From contig CAYMKU010000015.1 of assembly GCA_964391015.1 (NCBI GenBank), positions 1 through 64,000 of the forward strand: DNA of 64,000 nucleotides, written 5' to 3'. The notes beneath the pieces are model-generated. The model had not been told where the DNA came from and did not search any database. It saw only the letters and a list, made by a program, of their open reading frames with translations. The DNA is from XYD12-FULL-36-8 sp964391015. GTDB lineage: Bacteria; Bacteroidota; Ignavibacteria; Ignavibacteriales; Ignavibacteriaceae. Position numbers and translations under genes: made by a program. This document shows, piece by piece, positions 43,183 through 52,162 of the stretch; the first letter of the stretch is position 1; the number at the start of each line of letters is the position of its first letter.

Positions 43183-45435
43183 ATGAAATTATCAAAAGAG
43201 GAAGCGCTTATATATCATAGTGAAGGAAGAAAGGGGAAGGTGGAGGTAATACCAACAAAACCTTGTCTTACTGCTAGAGATTTATCACTTGCTTATACGC
43301 CCGGTGTTGCAGAGCCCTGCCGTGCAATTGAAAAAAATGTTGAGGATGTTTATAAATATACAGCAAAAGGAAATCTTGTAGCCGTTGTCTCGAATGGAAC
43401 AGCAGTGCTTGGTTTAGGTGATATAGGACCTGAAGCAGGTAAACCTGTCATGGAGGGGAAGGGGGTTTTATTTAAACGATTTGCAGATATTGATGTTTTC
43501 GATATTGAGCTAAAAAGCAAAAGCACGCCAGACATCATTAAATGTGTTCAGATGTTGGAGCCGACTTTTGGCGGAATAAACCTAGAAGATATTAAGGCTC
43601 CGGAATGTTTTGAGATTGAGGAGACACTCAAAGCCACAATGAACATTCCTGTTTTTCATGATGATCAGCATGGTACAGCTATTATTTCATGTGCAGCATT
43701 AATCAATGCTGCAGATGTTGTTGGTAAAAAACTGAGAGATTTGAAAATTGTAGTTAATGGCGCAGGTGCATCAGCTATTTCTTGCTGTAACTTGTATGTT
43801 AGGGCTGGAGTGAAAAGAGAAAACATCGTTATGTTTGATTCGAAAGGATGCTTATCAAAAAGTCGTAAAGATCTTAATAAATATAAAATGGGATTTGTAT
43901 CTGATAAAGAATTTGCAAGTCTTGGTGATGCGATGAAAGGAGCGGATGTTTTCCTAGGATTGTCTATTGGAGGTGTAGTTAGTAAGGATATGGTAAAGGG
44001 GATGGCGAAAGATGCGATAGTTTTTGCGATGGCAAACCCCGATCCAGAAATTAGTTACGACGATGCAATTTCAGTTCGAAGTGATATTATAATGGCAACT
44101 GGTAGAAGTGATTTTCCGAATCAGGTAAATAATGTTTTAGGATTTCCTTTCATTTTTCGAGGGGCGTTGGATGTTCGGGCTACAGCTATTACCGAAGAAA
44201 TGAAAATGGCAGCAACTCTTGCTCTGGCTGCTTTAGCTAAAGAAAAAGTTCCTGAAATTGTAATTAATGCTTATGGAGGAGTTGAATTTTCATTTGGTAG
44301 AGAATATATAATTCCCAAACCTTTTGATCCTCGTGTTCTATGGTATGTTGCTCCCGCGGTAGCAAAAGCAGCAATCGAATGTGGAGTTGCTAAAAAACCG
44401 ATTGAAAATTGGCAGGCTTATGAAGAAGAACTTAAAGAAAGACTGGGATTTTCCAAAGAAGTTATTCGTGTGATGATTCACAAAGCACAAAAAAGTCCTA
44501 AAAAGGTAGTTTACCCTGAAGGTGAAGAAGAAAAAATTATTCGTGCCGCTCATGTAGTTAAATCTGAAAATATAGCTTCACCGGTGCTACTTGGCAACGA
44601 AAAAGTCATTCGGGGAATAATTGGCAATCTTGGATATGATCAAGTTGATTATCAAGTCATTGACCCTGAAAATTCGGACAGGCGTGATCATTATATGAAT
44701 GAACTTTTTAAAAAACGTCAGCGCAAAGGAACAACTCTCAAGGAATCTAGAGAATTAATTAAGCAGCCTATTTACTTTGGCTGCATGATGCTTGATCAAG
44801 GTAATGTGGATGCATTAATTAGCGGATTGACCACACATTATCCCAATACTATCAAACCTGCCCTGCAGTGTGTCGGAATCAAAGAAGGTTTAAAAGTTGT
44901 TTCGGGCCTTTATATTGTTATCACAAAGAAAGATGTATATTTCTTTTCTGATTGTACTGTGAACATCAATCCTACAGCAGAAGAACTTGCACAGATTGCA
45001 ATCTCAACTGCTGAAACTGTTCAAGAGTTTGATATAGTTCCAAAGATAGCCATGTTGTCGTTCAGTAATTTTGGAAGTGCTAAATATCCAGAATCTGAAA
45101 AAATGAAGCAAGCAGTCCAGTTAGTCAAAAAGCAAAAACCTAACTTGATAATAGATGGAGAGATGCAAGCTGATACCGCTACGGTTCCAGAAATTCGAGA
45201 AAAAAGTTTTCCATTCAGTACGCTTCAAGGAAAAGCCAATGTATTAATTTTCCCAAGTTTGGAAGCAGGCAATATTGCTTACAAACTAATGGATAGGATT
45301 GGACAAGCGACAGTTATTGGTCCGATTTTATTAGGTATGAAAAAACCTATTCACGTATTACAAACTGGAGCTACTGTAGATGATATTATAAATATGACAG
45401 CAATAGCGGTGGTTGAAGCGGACAGGAAAAAATAG
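43183..45435 (+). CDS. maeB: NADP-dependent malic enzyme with phosphotransacetylase-like domain (MaeB type)
   Basis: The N-terminal part (about 1-425) is malic enzyme: SLAYTPGVAEPCRAIEKN, LGLGDIGPEAGKPVMEGKGVLFK, DDQHGTAIISCAALINAA and the NAD(P) loop VVNGAGASAIS. It decarboxylates malate to pyruvate. The C-terminal part (about 428-750) is a phosphotransacetylase-like domain (VVYPEGEEEKIIRAA, PIYFGCMMLDQGNVDALISGL, NVLIFPSLEAGNIAYKLM) thought to sense acetyl-CoA and regulate the enzyme. 750 residues is the usual two-domain length. The start has an AGGAG ribosome site at 43172. The gene ends at a clear terminator. Confidence 0.94.
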   Translation: MKLSKEEALIYHSEGRKGKVEVIPTKPCLTARDLSLAYTPGVAEPCRAIEKNVEDVYKYTAKGNLVAVVSNGTAVLGLGDIGPEAGKPVMEGKGVLFKRFADIDVFDIELKSKSTPDIIKCVQMLEPTFGGINLEDIKAPECFEIEETLKATMNIPVFHDDQHGTAIISCAALINAADVVGKKLRDLKIVVNGAGASAISCCNLYVRAGVKRENIVMFDSKGCLSKSRKDLNKYKMGFVSDKEFASLGDAMKGADVFLGLSIGGVVSKDMVKGMAKDAIVFAMANPDPEISYDDAISVRSDIIMATGRSDFPNQVNNVLGFPFIFRGALDVRATAITEEMKMAATLALAALAKEKVPEIVINAYGGVEFSFGREYIIPKPFDPRVLWYVAPAVAKAAIECGVAKKPIENWQAYEEELKERLGFSKEVIRVMIHKAQKSPKKVVYPEGEEEKIIRAAHVVKSENIASPVLLGNEKVIRGIIGNLGYDQVDYQVIDPENSDRRDHYMNELFKKRQRKGTTLKESRELIKQPIYFGCMMLDQGNVDALISGLTTHYPNTIKPALQCVGIKEGLKVVSGLYIVITKKDVYFFSDCTVNINPTAEELAQIAISTAETVQEFDIVPKIAMLSFSNFGSAKYPESEKMKQAVQLVKKQKPNLIIDGEMQADTATVPEIREKSFPFSTLQGKANVLIFPSLEAGNIAYKLMDRIGQATVIGPILLGMKKPIHVLQTGATVDDIINMTAIAVVEADRKK

Positions 45436-45468
45436 CATTAAGTTAAGACATATTGAAATTATTTATTG

Positions 45469-45504
45469 GAGCGGGAGTACCACATACTTCCGCTCTTTTA
45501 TTTT
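45469..45504 (+). terminator. Intrinsic terminator of maeB
   Basis: GAGCGGGAGT (45469-45478) and ACTTCCGCTC (45486-45495) form a 10-bp GC-rich stem with one G-T wobble and a 7-base loop, followed by TTTTATTTTA. The remaining bases up to 45751 hold no gene that I trust. Confidence 0.9.
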
Positions 45505-45751
45505 ATACTTTTGTGCTGCTTCATATTTACACTTCTATTCAGAATCTCGTATCCACGTAGATGGAATATTCAATATCTGTGCATGGAACCTCATAACATA
45601 TCTTAAATATGTGTTTTGATTTTTTAGCCTATCTTATTTTGAATCATCAAGGAAAAGTTTTTGGTTAAAAACAGCAAGTAATTATATTCTTTTCACGGCA
45701 TACATGTTGAATTTGAGGAAGAAATGAAAAACTATTTCTCATAAATCGAAT

Positions 45752-46174
45752 ATGGAAATGAAGGGTACAGAAGAATTTATTCTTGCAGGTAATAACAAAT
45801 TGTTGCTTGGTGATTACAAGGGTGCTATCTTTGAATTTACTAAAGCAATTATGGCAAGCCCTCTGCTTCCTCATGCTTATGCCAGCCGAGGTTACGCAAA
45901 ACTTGAAGTAAGAGATTATGAAGGAGCTATTTATGATTGTCAGCAATCATTAAATCTACATTATAGAATGGAAAGTCTTACAAAAGATATCAAAGGAGAA
46001 ACAAGAAGTCAGAATAATTCTACCAACCCTGCTTATGCAAGACTTTATTCAATTATTGGAATTTCCAAACTTCTTCAGGGGAATAAGGACGAAGCTCTTC
46101 TCTTACTACATAGCGCTCGGCTGCTTGGTAGCAATGATGCTGAAGATATTATTAAAGCATACTTTCGTGATTAA
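45752..46174 (+). CDS. Small TPR-repeat protein
   Basis: 140 residues of tetratricopeptide-like helices: NNKLLLGDYKGAIFEFTKAI, SPLLPHAYASRGYAKLEVRDYEGAIYDCQQSL and, after a non-repeat linker, YARLYSIIGISKLLQGNKDEALLLL. No signal peptide, so cytoplasmic; it probably acts as a protein-binding scaffold. A 6-codon frame with a strong ribosome site (GAGGAAGAA-ATG at 45724) lies just upstream and could be a leader or a fortuitous start. Confidence 0.75.
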   Translation: MEMKGTEEFILAGNNKLLLGDYKGAIFEFTKAIMASPLLPHAYASRGYAKLEVRDYEGAIYDCQQSLNLHYRMESLTKDIKGETRSQNNSTNPAYARLYSIIGISKLLQGNKDEALLLLHSARLLGSNDAEDIIKAYFRD

Positions 46175-46206
46175 ATAATTTAAACTGAAAATCTAAGAGA
46201 TTAAAA

Positions 46207-46473
46207 ATGAAGACGATTACTCATTCAAGTCCAATTCGAATTGCAACACCTATTTCTGGTTTTAAGAAATTGAATGACTATTTAGTAAAACCCTTAAAAG
46301 CTGGATTTTTAGGATTTACAACTATTTTAATGATAATATTTTTTATAAATCTTCTTTCACTTATTACTGGGGCGAATAAACAATTCACTATGGACTATTT
46401 AGATATGCTTTTGGCAGGCGTTGGTTTCCTCCTACAAATGATTGGCTCCGTACTTAAAAATTTTATTAGGTAA
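46207..46473 (+). CDS. Small membrane protein of unknown function
   Basis: 88 residues with two hydrophobic helices (GFLGFTTILMIIFFINLLSLI and YLDMLLAGVGFLLQMIGSVL) joined by a short loop, and a basic N-terminus. I recognise no family. It follows the TPR gene by 32 bases in the same direction and may share its transcript. Confidence 0.6.
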   Translation: MKTITHSSPIRIATPISGFKKLNDYLVKPLKAGFLGFTTILMIIFFINLLSLITGANKQFTMDYLDMLLAGVGFLLQMIGSVLKNFIR

Positions 46474-46745
46474 TTAATATTCGTTTAATTGTACATAAGT
46501 ACTAAATTATTAATTATTTTGATTTTTAAGTAACTTAACTCATCTTATATAATCAAATAATAAAAATCAGTTAAAAGTTTAAATTTTTGTGAACTAATAA
46601 AGATACTGTTTAAGTTTCAAACTGTAACTGACTGAGCGAAGCATTAATTTTCTTCTAAATTTAGTGCATATACTTCTAATATCATAAGTCAAGATATTTT
46701 TCAAATCGATTTTCATGCGATACCTAAACTGATAAATACTCAATT

Positions 46746-47903
46746 ATGAATATATTACTTGTTGCTCCACATCCATTCTATAAAGAGAGAGGAACCCCAA
46801 TAGCCGTAAAGCTGCTTGCAGAAACACTTAGTGAATTTGGAAATGAAATTGATTTGCTTACTTATCATGAAGGGACAGATGTAAGTATCAGGGGACTTAA
46901 TCTTTTCCGGATAAAGAAACCGCCATTTTGTAATAACATACCTATTGGTTTTTCATGGAAAAAAATTATTGCAGATGTTTATTTAACTTTTGCCATGATA
47001 AAATTATTAAGGAGAAAAAAATACGATGTTATTCATGCAGTTGAAGAATCTATTTTCCCAGCTGTTCTAATCAATTTCTTTTTAAAGAAAAAACTTATTT
47101 ATGACATGGACTCATCTATGTCTGATCAACTAATTGAGAAGTGGCCATTTCTTTCCATGTTAGGAAAATTGCTAAATTATTTTGAAAATTGGGCAGCAAA
47201 ACATTCTACGGCAATAGTTGCGGTATGTCAATACCTTGCGGATAAAATAAATAGTTATAATTCTTCAATTAAAACATTTGTATTGGAAGATATCGCATTT
47301 GAGAGCACACCAGATTCACAAACAGAAAGTCTTCGAAAATATTGCGGTGACAATACAGTTTTATTGCTATATGTAGGTAATCTGGAACACTATCAGGGTA
47401 TTGACCTTATGCTTGAGGCAATATCACAAGTAAATACGGACATCAAATTTAAATTATTGTTAATAGGTGGTTCTCAAGAACACATAAACGAATATCAGAA
47501 AAAAACAATTCAGCTAAAGATTGACGACAAAGTGGAATTCCTCGGTCAAAGACCGTTACAAAATCTAACATATTATCTTCAGCAAGCTAATATACTGCTT
47601 TCTCCCCGAATTAAAGGTATAAATACTCCGATGAAAATATATTCTTACTTGGCTTCCGGTGTATCAGTTATTGCGACTAACATTCCCTCCCATACACAGG
47701 CTATGACTAGCGAGCATGTTTTGCTTGTTGAACCACAGGTAAACGATTTTGCTGGTGGGTTAAAAAAATTAATTGAAGATGAAAGAATGAGAAATGAACT
47801 TGGAAAAAAGGGAAAAATTCATGCTGATGAAAATTATTCCTTAAAAAGTTATCGCCAAAAATTGCGAGATATTCATTTGTGGATTGAAGGTGTACCAGGA
47901 TGA
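46746..47903 (+). CDS. GT4 glycosyltransferase
   Basis: A retaining, nucleotide-sugar-dependent transferase of the GT-B fold. The N-terminal domain begins MNILLVAPHPFYKERGTPIAVKLLAETLS. The C-terminal donor domain has LLYVGNLEHYQGIDLMLEAI, DKVEFLGQRPLQNLTYYLQQANILLSPR and TPMKIYSYLASGVSVIATNIPSHTQ, a GT4 arrangement in which the sugar-binding glutamate position reads GINTPMK. It opens the glycan cluster and its stop codon overlaps the next start (ATGA). Confidence 0.88.
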   Translation: MNILLVAPHPFYKERGTPIAVKLLAETLSEFGNEIDLLTYHEGTDVSIRGLNLFRIKKPPFCNNIPIGFSWKKIIADVYLTFAMIKLLRRKKYDVIHAVEESIFPAVLINFFLKKKLIYDMDSSMSDQLIEKWPFLSMLGKLLNYFENWAAKHSTAIVAVCQYLADKINSYNSSIKTFVLEDIAFESTPDSQTESLRKYCGDNTVLLLYVGNLEHYQGIDLMLEAISQVNTDIKFKLLLIGGSQEHINEYQKKTIQLKIDDKVEFLGQRPLQNLTYYLQQANILLSPRIKGINTPMKIYSYLASGVSVIATNIPSHTQAMTSEHVLLVEPQVNDFAGGLKKLIEDERMRNELGKKGKIHADENYSLKSYRQKLRDIHLWIEGVPG

Positions 47904-49552
47904 AAAGAGATATTTCACATCTCAAAAATGAAATCTTTGATGTATTAATTATAGGTGCTGGGATTCATGGAGCAACCATTGCCTGGGTATTATCTCATTT
48001 GGGATATAAAATTGCACTGATAGATTCAAGTGATTTTGGGTCAGTTACATCCGCAAATTCGTTGAAAATAATTCATGGTGGGTTAAGATACTTGCAACAT
48101 GCAGATTTAAAACGAATAAGGGAATCAATAATCTCTCGAAAAATTTTTCAAAGACTCGCACCATATTGTGTAAAAAACATTCCATGCTTGATACCAACAA
48201 AGGGATTTGGATTTAGAAGTAAACTAGCACTTTATTCAGCTATGAAGCTTTATGATTTGATAACCTTTGATAAAAATTGGTTATTAGATGAGGATCAGAA
48301 AATTTCCAAAGGGTTTATGATATCCAAAAAAAAATTCCGAAGTATTGTTCCGGATTTTAATGGAGAAGATGTTACCGGTGGAGCAGTTTGGTACGAAACC
48401 TTGGCTGAAAATTCTGAAAGATTAGGGTTAGAATTCATTCATTCAGCATATCAGCATGGGTGTGTAGTCGGGAATTATGTAAATGCTCTAAAAATCAATC
48501 ACGCTCAAAAGATTGTCCAAGGAATTATTGCAGAAGATATAATTACGGGTGAGGAGTTCGAAATAAAATCTAAGATTATTATCAATTCAACGGGACCGTT
48601 TATAAATAATTTACTGAAGGATATCAATAATCCGAAGAAAAGAAAAGAAGTCCCACTTTGCAAAGCCATTAATGTTTTAGTAAACAAAAAATTATTCGGT
48701 GATTATGCTGTAGGACTCGAAGGGACTCACGATTTCAAGGATAAAGATTCATTAATTAAACATGGAAAAAGATTTTTTTTCTTTGTACCATGGAAGAATC
48801 GTACAATGATTGGGACAACGTATGTTAATTATGATGGTGATCCTTCAAACTTGAAAGTGGAGTCTAAAGATTTAAGAGAAATTCTTGAAGAGATCAATCT
48901 GATTTACCCCTCGGCAAATTTAAAAATTGAAAATGTTACCTTCCATCATGCAGGTGTTTTACCAAAGGATGATAATCAAAAGGAAGTTTCTGGAGAAGTT
49001 CAACCCGCTAAAAAAAGTTATATACTTGATGAATTAAATCACTCTGGCATTAAAGGATTATATTCAATTTTATCAGTAAAGTATACCACTGCACCTTACA
49101 TAGCTTTAGAGTTGGGAAAGTTTCTTAGAAGAATGCACCCAGAAATTAAAGTTAAAGTTGAACGATTGAGTTTTCCGAAAGAAGAGAATTTGAATTCCAG
49201 CCGAAACGCATTGTATAGAAAGTATGGAAAACATTCTGAAACAATTGAATATTTTGAAAGACAAGATGTGGCCTTGAAAGAAAAAATTTCTACTGATTCT
49301 GAGATTACCGAAGCAGAAATAAAATATTTTGTTGAAAATGAGTGTGCCTTGAGACTTGAGGATGTTGTTTTCAGACGCACGGATATTTGTTCCTACGAAT
49401 TTTGCGGAATAGATTTATTGGAAAAAGTGGCACAAAAAATGTCTAATTATCTGCACTGGAATGAAAATCAGACTAAAACGGAAATTGAGAATGTTATTAA
49501 TAAGTATTCACCTTTGCAGATTAGAAAGTTATCGTCAGTAAGAAATCTATGA
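47900..49552 (+). CDS. glpD: Glycerol-3-phosphate dehydrogenase (FAD, GlpD-like)
   Basis: An FAD enzyme that oxidises glycerol-3-phosphate to dihydroxyacetone phosphate and passes electrons to the quinone pool. The N-terminus has VLIIGAGIHGATIAWVLSHLG and KIIHGGLRYLQHADLKRIRES; the C-terminal domain shows ECALRLEDVVFRRTDI. The 550-residue length and order of domains match GlpD. It lies inside a glycan/lipid gene cluster, overlapping neighbours on both sides (ATGA), so it may supply or recycle a glycerolipid head group here rather than catabolise glycerol. Confidence 0.87.
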   Translation: MKRDISHLKNEIFDVLIIGAGIHGATIAWVLSHLGYKIALIDSSDFGSVTSANSLKIIHGGLRYLQHADLKRIRESIISRKIFQRLAPYCVKNIPCLIPTKGFGFRSKLALYSAMKLYDLITFDKNWLLDEDQKISKGFMISKKKFRSIVPDFNGEDVTGGAVWYETLAENSERLGLEFIHSAYQHGCVVGNYVNALKINHAQKIVQGIIAEDIITGEEFEIKSKIIINSTGPFINNLLKDINNPKKRKEVPLCKAINVLVNKKLFGDYAVGLEGTHDFKDKDSLIKHGKRFFFFVPWKNRTMIGTTYVNYDGDPSNLKVESKDLREILEEINLIYPSANLKIENVTFHHAGVLPKDDNQKEVSGEVQPAKKSYILDELNHSGIKGLYSILSVKYTTAPYIALELGKFLRRMHPEIKVKVERLSFPKEENLNSSRNALYRKYGKHSETIEYFERQDVALKEKISTDSEITEAEIKYFVENECALRLEDVVFRRTDICSYEFCGIDLLEKVAQKMSNYLHWNENQTKTEIENVINKYSPLQIRKLSSVRNL

Positions 49553-50319
49553 ACGGCAAAAAATATACTTCACAAAAAGCTGATATTGAAACATCATCGG
49601 AAGATTATGCTAAAAGATTTAGCGGTGAGTCAGGTGAGTACTTTCTTGATACTCAAAAAAGCATAACACTTAAACACTTGAAAGATTATCGGGGAGATTC
49701 TGTTCTTGATGTTGGTGGTGGTCATGCACAGCTCGCGGTCCCATTAGTCGAAAATGGTTTTAATGTTACTGTGGTTGGTAGTGCTAAGGAATGCCGAAAT
49801 AGACTAGATAACCAACTCAAAGCGGGTTCATTTTCATTTGAAGTTGCAGATCTGCTCAATTTGCCATTCGAGGATAAGAGTTTTGGAATAACAATGGCTT
49901 TTAGACTTCTTCCACATGAAATGAATTGGAAAATACAGATAAGCGAACTTTGCAGAGTTGCAAAATATGCGGTCGTTGTCGATTATCCAGATATTAGAAG
50001 CTTCAACAGCTTTTACGATTTATTATTTAAATTCAAGAAGAAAGTTGAAGTTAATACTCGTCAATTTCTTACTTTTAATCGCCAACAAATGAAAGAAGAG
50101 TTTATTAGACATGGCTTTACTGAAATCTATTTTGTCCCACAATTTTTCTTCCCTATGGTGGTTCATAGAGCTATAAACAATAAAACAATATCAAGCTGTT
50201 TAGAAACAATAAGTAAATTTTTAGGATTGAATTATTTTTTTGGTTCACCAATAATTTTAATAGCAAGAAGAGATAAACAGCCCTCAAGTAAAAAATTTAA
50301 GAAGATAAAATCGAATTAA
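49549..50319 (+). CDS. SAM-dependent methyltransferase, class I
   Basis: A Rossmann-fold methyltransferase: motif I is DSVLDVGGGHAQLAVPLVENG, motif II/III includes FEVADLLNLPFEDKSFGITMAFRLLPHEMNW, and a C-terminal FYEVPQFFFPMVVH-like segment follows. The substrate is unknown; the context of sugar and lipid genes suggests a glycan or lipid head group. The start is an ATG overlapping the glpD stop. Confidence 0.82.
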   Translation: MNGKKYTSQKADIETSSEDYAKRFSGESGEYFLDTQKSITLKHLKDYRGDSVLDVGGGHAQLAVPLVENGFNVTVVGSAKECRNRLDNQLKAGSFSFEVADLLNLPFEDKSFGITMAFRLLPHEMNWKIQISELCRVAKYAVVVDYPDIRSFNSFYDLLFKFKKKVEVNTRQFLTFNRQQMKEEFIRHGFTEIYFVPQFFFPMVVHRAINNKTISSCLETISKFLGLNYFFGSPIILIARRDKQPSSKKFKKIKSN

Positions 50320-50323
50320 TTTA

Positions 50324-51304
50324 ATGAAAGCATTAGTAACTGGTGCAACAGGTTTTACAGGGAAACGACTTACTGAGATTCTGATTCAAAAAGGATATGA
50401 TGTACGTGTTATAGTACGTGATAAAAATAGATTTACCATTCCAGAACATGAGAGATTAGAAGTTATTATTGGTGACCTAAAAAATCCTAAGGATGTTGAA
50501 ATTGTAGTAAGGGACGTTCAAATAATTTTTCATATAGCAGCTCTTTACCGAACAGCAGGCGTAGCACCACAAGAATATTGGGATACTCATGTGAAAGCAA
50601 CGGAAAATTTGTTGGATGCAGCGCACAAATATCGGATTGAAAAATTTGTTCATACAAGTACTGTAGGCATACATAGTCATATTGAAAATCCACCGGCAGA
50701 TGAAAATTATACTATTCATCCCGGCGATATTTATCAGCTAACAAAATGGGAAGGGGAGAAAAAAGCTAAAGAATTTAATGATAAGACAGGACTTCCACTT
50801 GTAATTATTAGGCCTTCAGCAATTTACGGTCCCGGTGACATGAGGTTATTAAAGTTATTTAAAATTGCATCTAAGAAGTATTCAATAGTACTTGGCTCAG
50901 GTGAAATTTTTTATCACATGGTGTATGTTGACGACCTTGCAGAAGGACTTATTCTCGCAGCTGAATCGAGTATATCTAACGGAGAAGCTTTCATCATTGG
51001 TGGAGAAGGATATATCTCGTTAAATAATATGCTAACACTAATATCACAAATTTTGAAAAAAGAATCTAAAATAATTCATCTGCCTGCTGCACCATTTCAG
51101 CTTCTTGGGTCATTATGTGAAAAAGTATGTATTCCTCTGGGAATAAATCCGCCAATCTATAGACGAAGAGTGGATTTCTTTACTAAGAGCCGAGCTTTCG
51201 ATATTACAAAAGCAAAGAGGATGTTGAGCTATTTACCGAAGATTTCTCTTGAAGAAGGTCTTACCAAAACCGCTAGCTGGTACATTGATAAAGGATTGAT
51301 CTAA
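50324..51304 (+). CDS. NAD-dependent sugar epimerase/dehydratase (extended SDR, HpnA-like)
   Basis: The Rossmann motif is KALVTGATGFTGKRLTEILIQKG; the active site is S-T-x-Y-x3-K as STVGIHSH ... YQLTKWEGEKKAKEF. IIRPSAIYGPGDMR and the substrate lobe follow. The pattern is that of extended short-chain dehydrogenases acting on NDP-sugars or sterol-like substrates. HpnA, the hopanoid-associated epimerase, is of this type, so a hopanoid role is possible but unproven. Confidence 0.82.
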   Translation: MKALVTGATGFTGKRLTEILIQKGYDVRVIVRDKNRFTIPEHERLEVIIGDLKNPKDVEIVVRDVQIIFHIAALYRTAGVAPQEYWDTHVKATENLLDAAHKYRIEKFVHTSTVGIHSHIENPPADENYTIHPGDIYQLTKWEGEKKAKEFNDKTGLPLVIIRPSAIYGPGDMRLLKLFKIASKKYSIVLGSGEIFYHMVYVDDLAEGLILAAESSISNGEAFIIGGEGYISLNNMLTLISQILKKESKIIHLPAAPFQLLGSLCEKVCIPLGINPPIYRRRVDFFTKSRAFDITKAKRMLSYLPKISLEEGLTKTASWYIDKGLI

Positions 51305-51358
51305 AAAATTCCATGAATATTATTACTATTCTTTAAATTTTATTAAGGATGAAATTCA

Positions 51359-52105
51359 ATGGGAAGTAAGAATTACAAAATCCAGGATTCGATTACTGGA
51401 GAGAAAAAATCCAAACTAAAAAGATACCAAGAATTAGTAATAGGGACTGAGAAATTTTCCGATTTAATAAAGTATGAACTCATATATTTATTGTTTTCTT
51501 GGGTACCAGGTGCTTTAGGAGTTTTTATTAGAGGTAAGGTATTTCCAATGATATTAGGTTCAGTTGGAAGGGGTTGTGTGTTTGGTAGAAATATTGTATT
51601 CAGACATCCTCGTAAAATAAAATTAGGCAGCAATGTAATTTTGGATGACAATCTTCTGATAGATGCAAAAGGAGAAGGTAATGAAGGAATCGTATTGAAA
51701 GACGAAGTATTCATTGGCAGAAATTCTATCTTAAGCTGCAAAGGTGGAGATATTGAATTGGATGACAGAGCAAATTTAGGTGCAAACTGTTATATATTTT
51801 CTTCAAACAAAGTTAGACTAGGAAAGGATGTAATTGTCGCGGCATATACATACTTTGTTGGTGGTGGTAACTATAAATTGGATAAATTAGATGTTCCGAT
51901 AAATCTTCAGTACAATTTTGAGGGAAAGGGTGGAGTAGAAATAGATGATAATGTTTGGGTTGGTGCTCATGTAGTTGTTTTAGATGGAGTGAAAGTTGGG
52001 AAAGGATCTGTAATAGCTGCAGGAGCAATTGTGAGTAAATCGGTTGAGGAAATGTCTATTATAGGTGGTGTTCCAGCGAAAGTAATTAAAAGTCGTTTGC
52101 AATAA
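51359..52105 (+). CDS. Left-handed beta-helix acyltransferase
   Basis: The chain from residue 75 on is a hexapeptide repeat: KLGSNVILDDNLLIDA, VLKDEVFIGRNSILSC, DNVWVGAHVVVLDGVKVGKGSVIAAGAIVSKSVEEMSIIGGVPAKVI. The N-terminal 60 residues contain a hydrophobic helix (IYLLFSWVPGALGVFI) that may associate with the membrane. It resembles maltose/galactoside O-acetyltransferase-like and O-antigen acetyltransferases. It probably acetylates a sugar in the glycan made by this cluster. Confidence 0.85.
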   Translation: MGSKNYKIQDSITGEKKSKLKRYQELVIGTEKFSDLIKYELIYLLFSWVPGALGVFIRGKVFPMILGSVGRGCVFGRNIVFRHPRKIKLGSNVILDDNLLIDAKGEGNEGIVLKDEVFIGRNSILSCKGGDIELDDRANLGANCYIFSSNKVRLGKDVIVAAYTYFVGGGNYKLDKLDVPINLQYNFEGKGGVEIDDNVWVGAHVVVLDGVKVGKGSVIAAGAIVSKSVEEMSIIGGVPAKVIKSRLQ

Positions 52106-52162
52106 ACGTGTTTGATTGAAAAATCAAAGTGATAATTAATTTTATAAACCTATAAATCAAAA

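Noticed and set aside
45413..45619. 68-codon frame after maeB
   Set aside because: It runs across the clear terminator stem at 45469-45495 and overlaps the maeB end.
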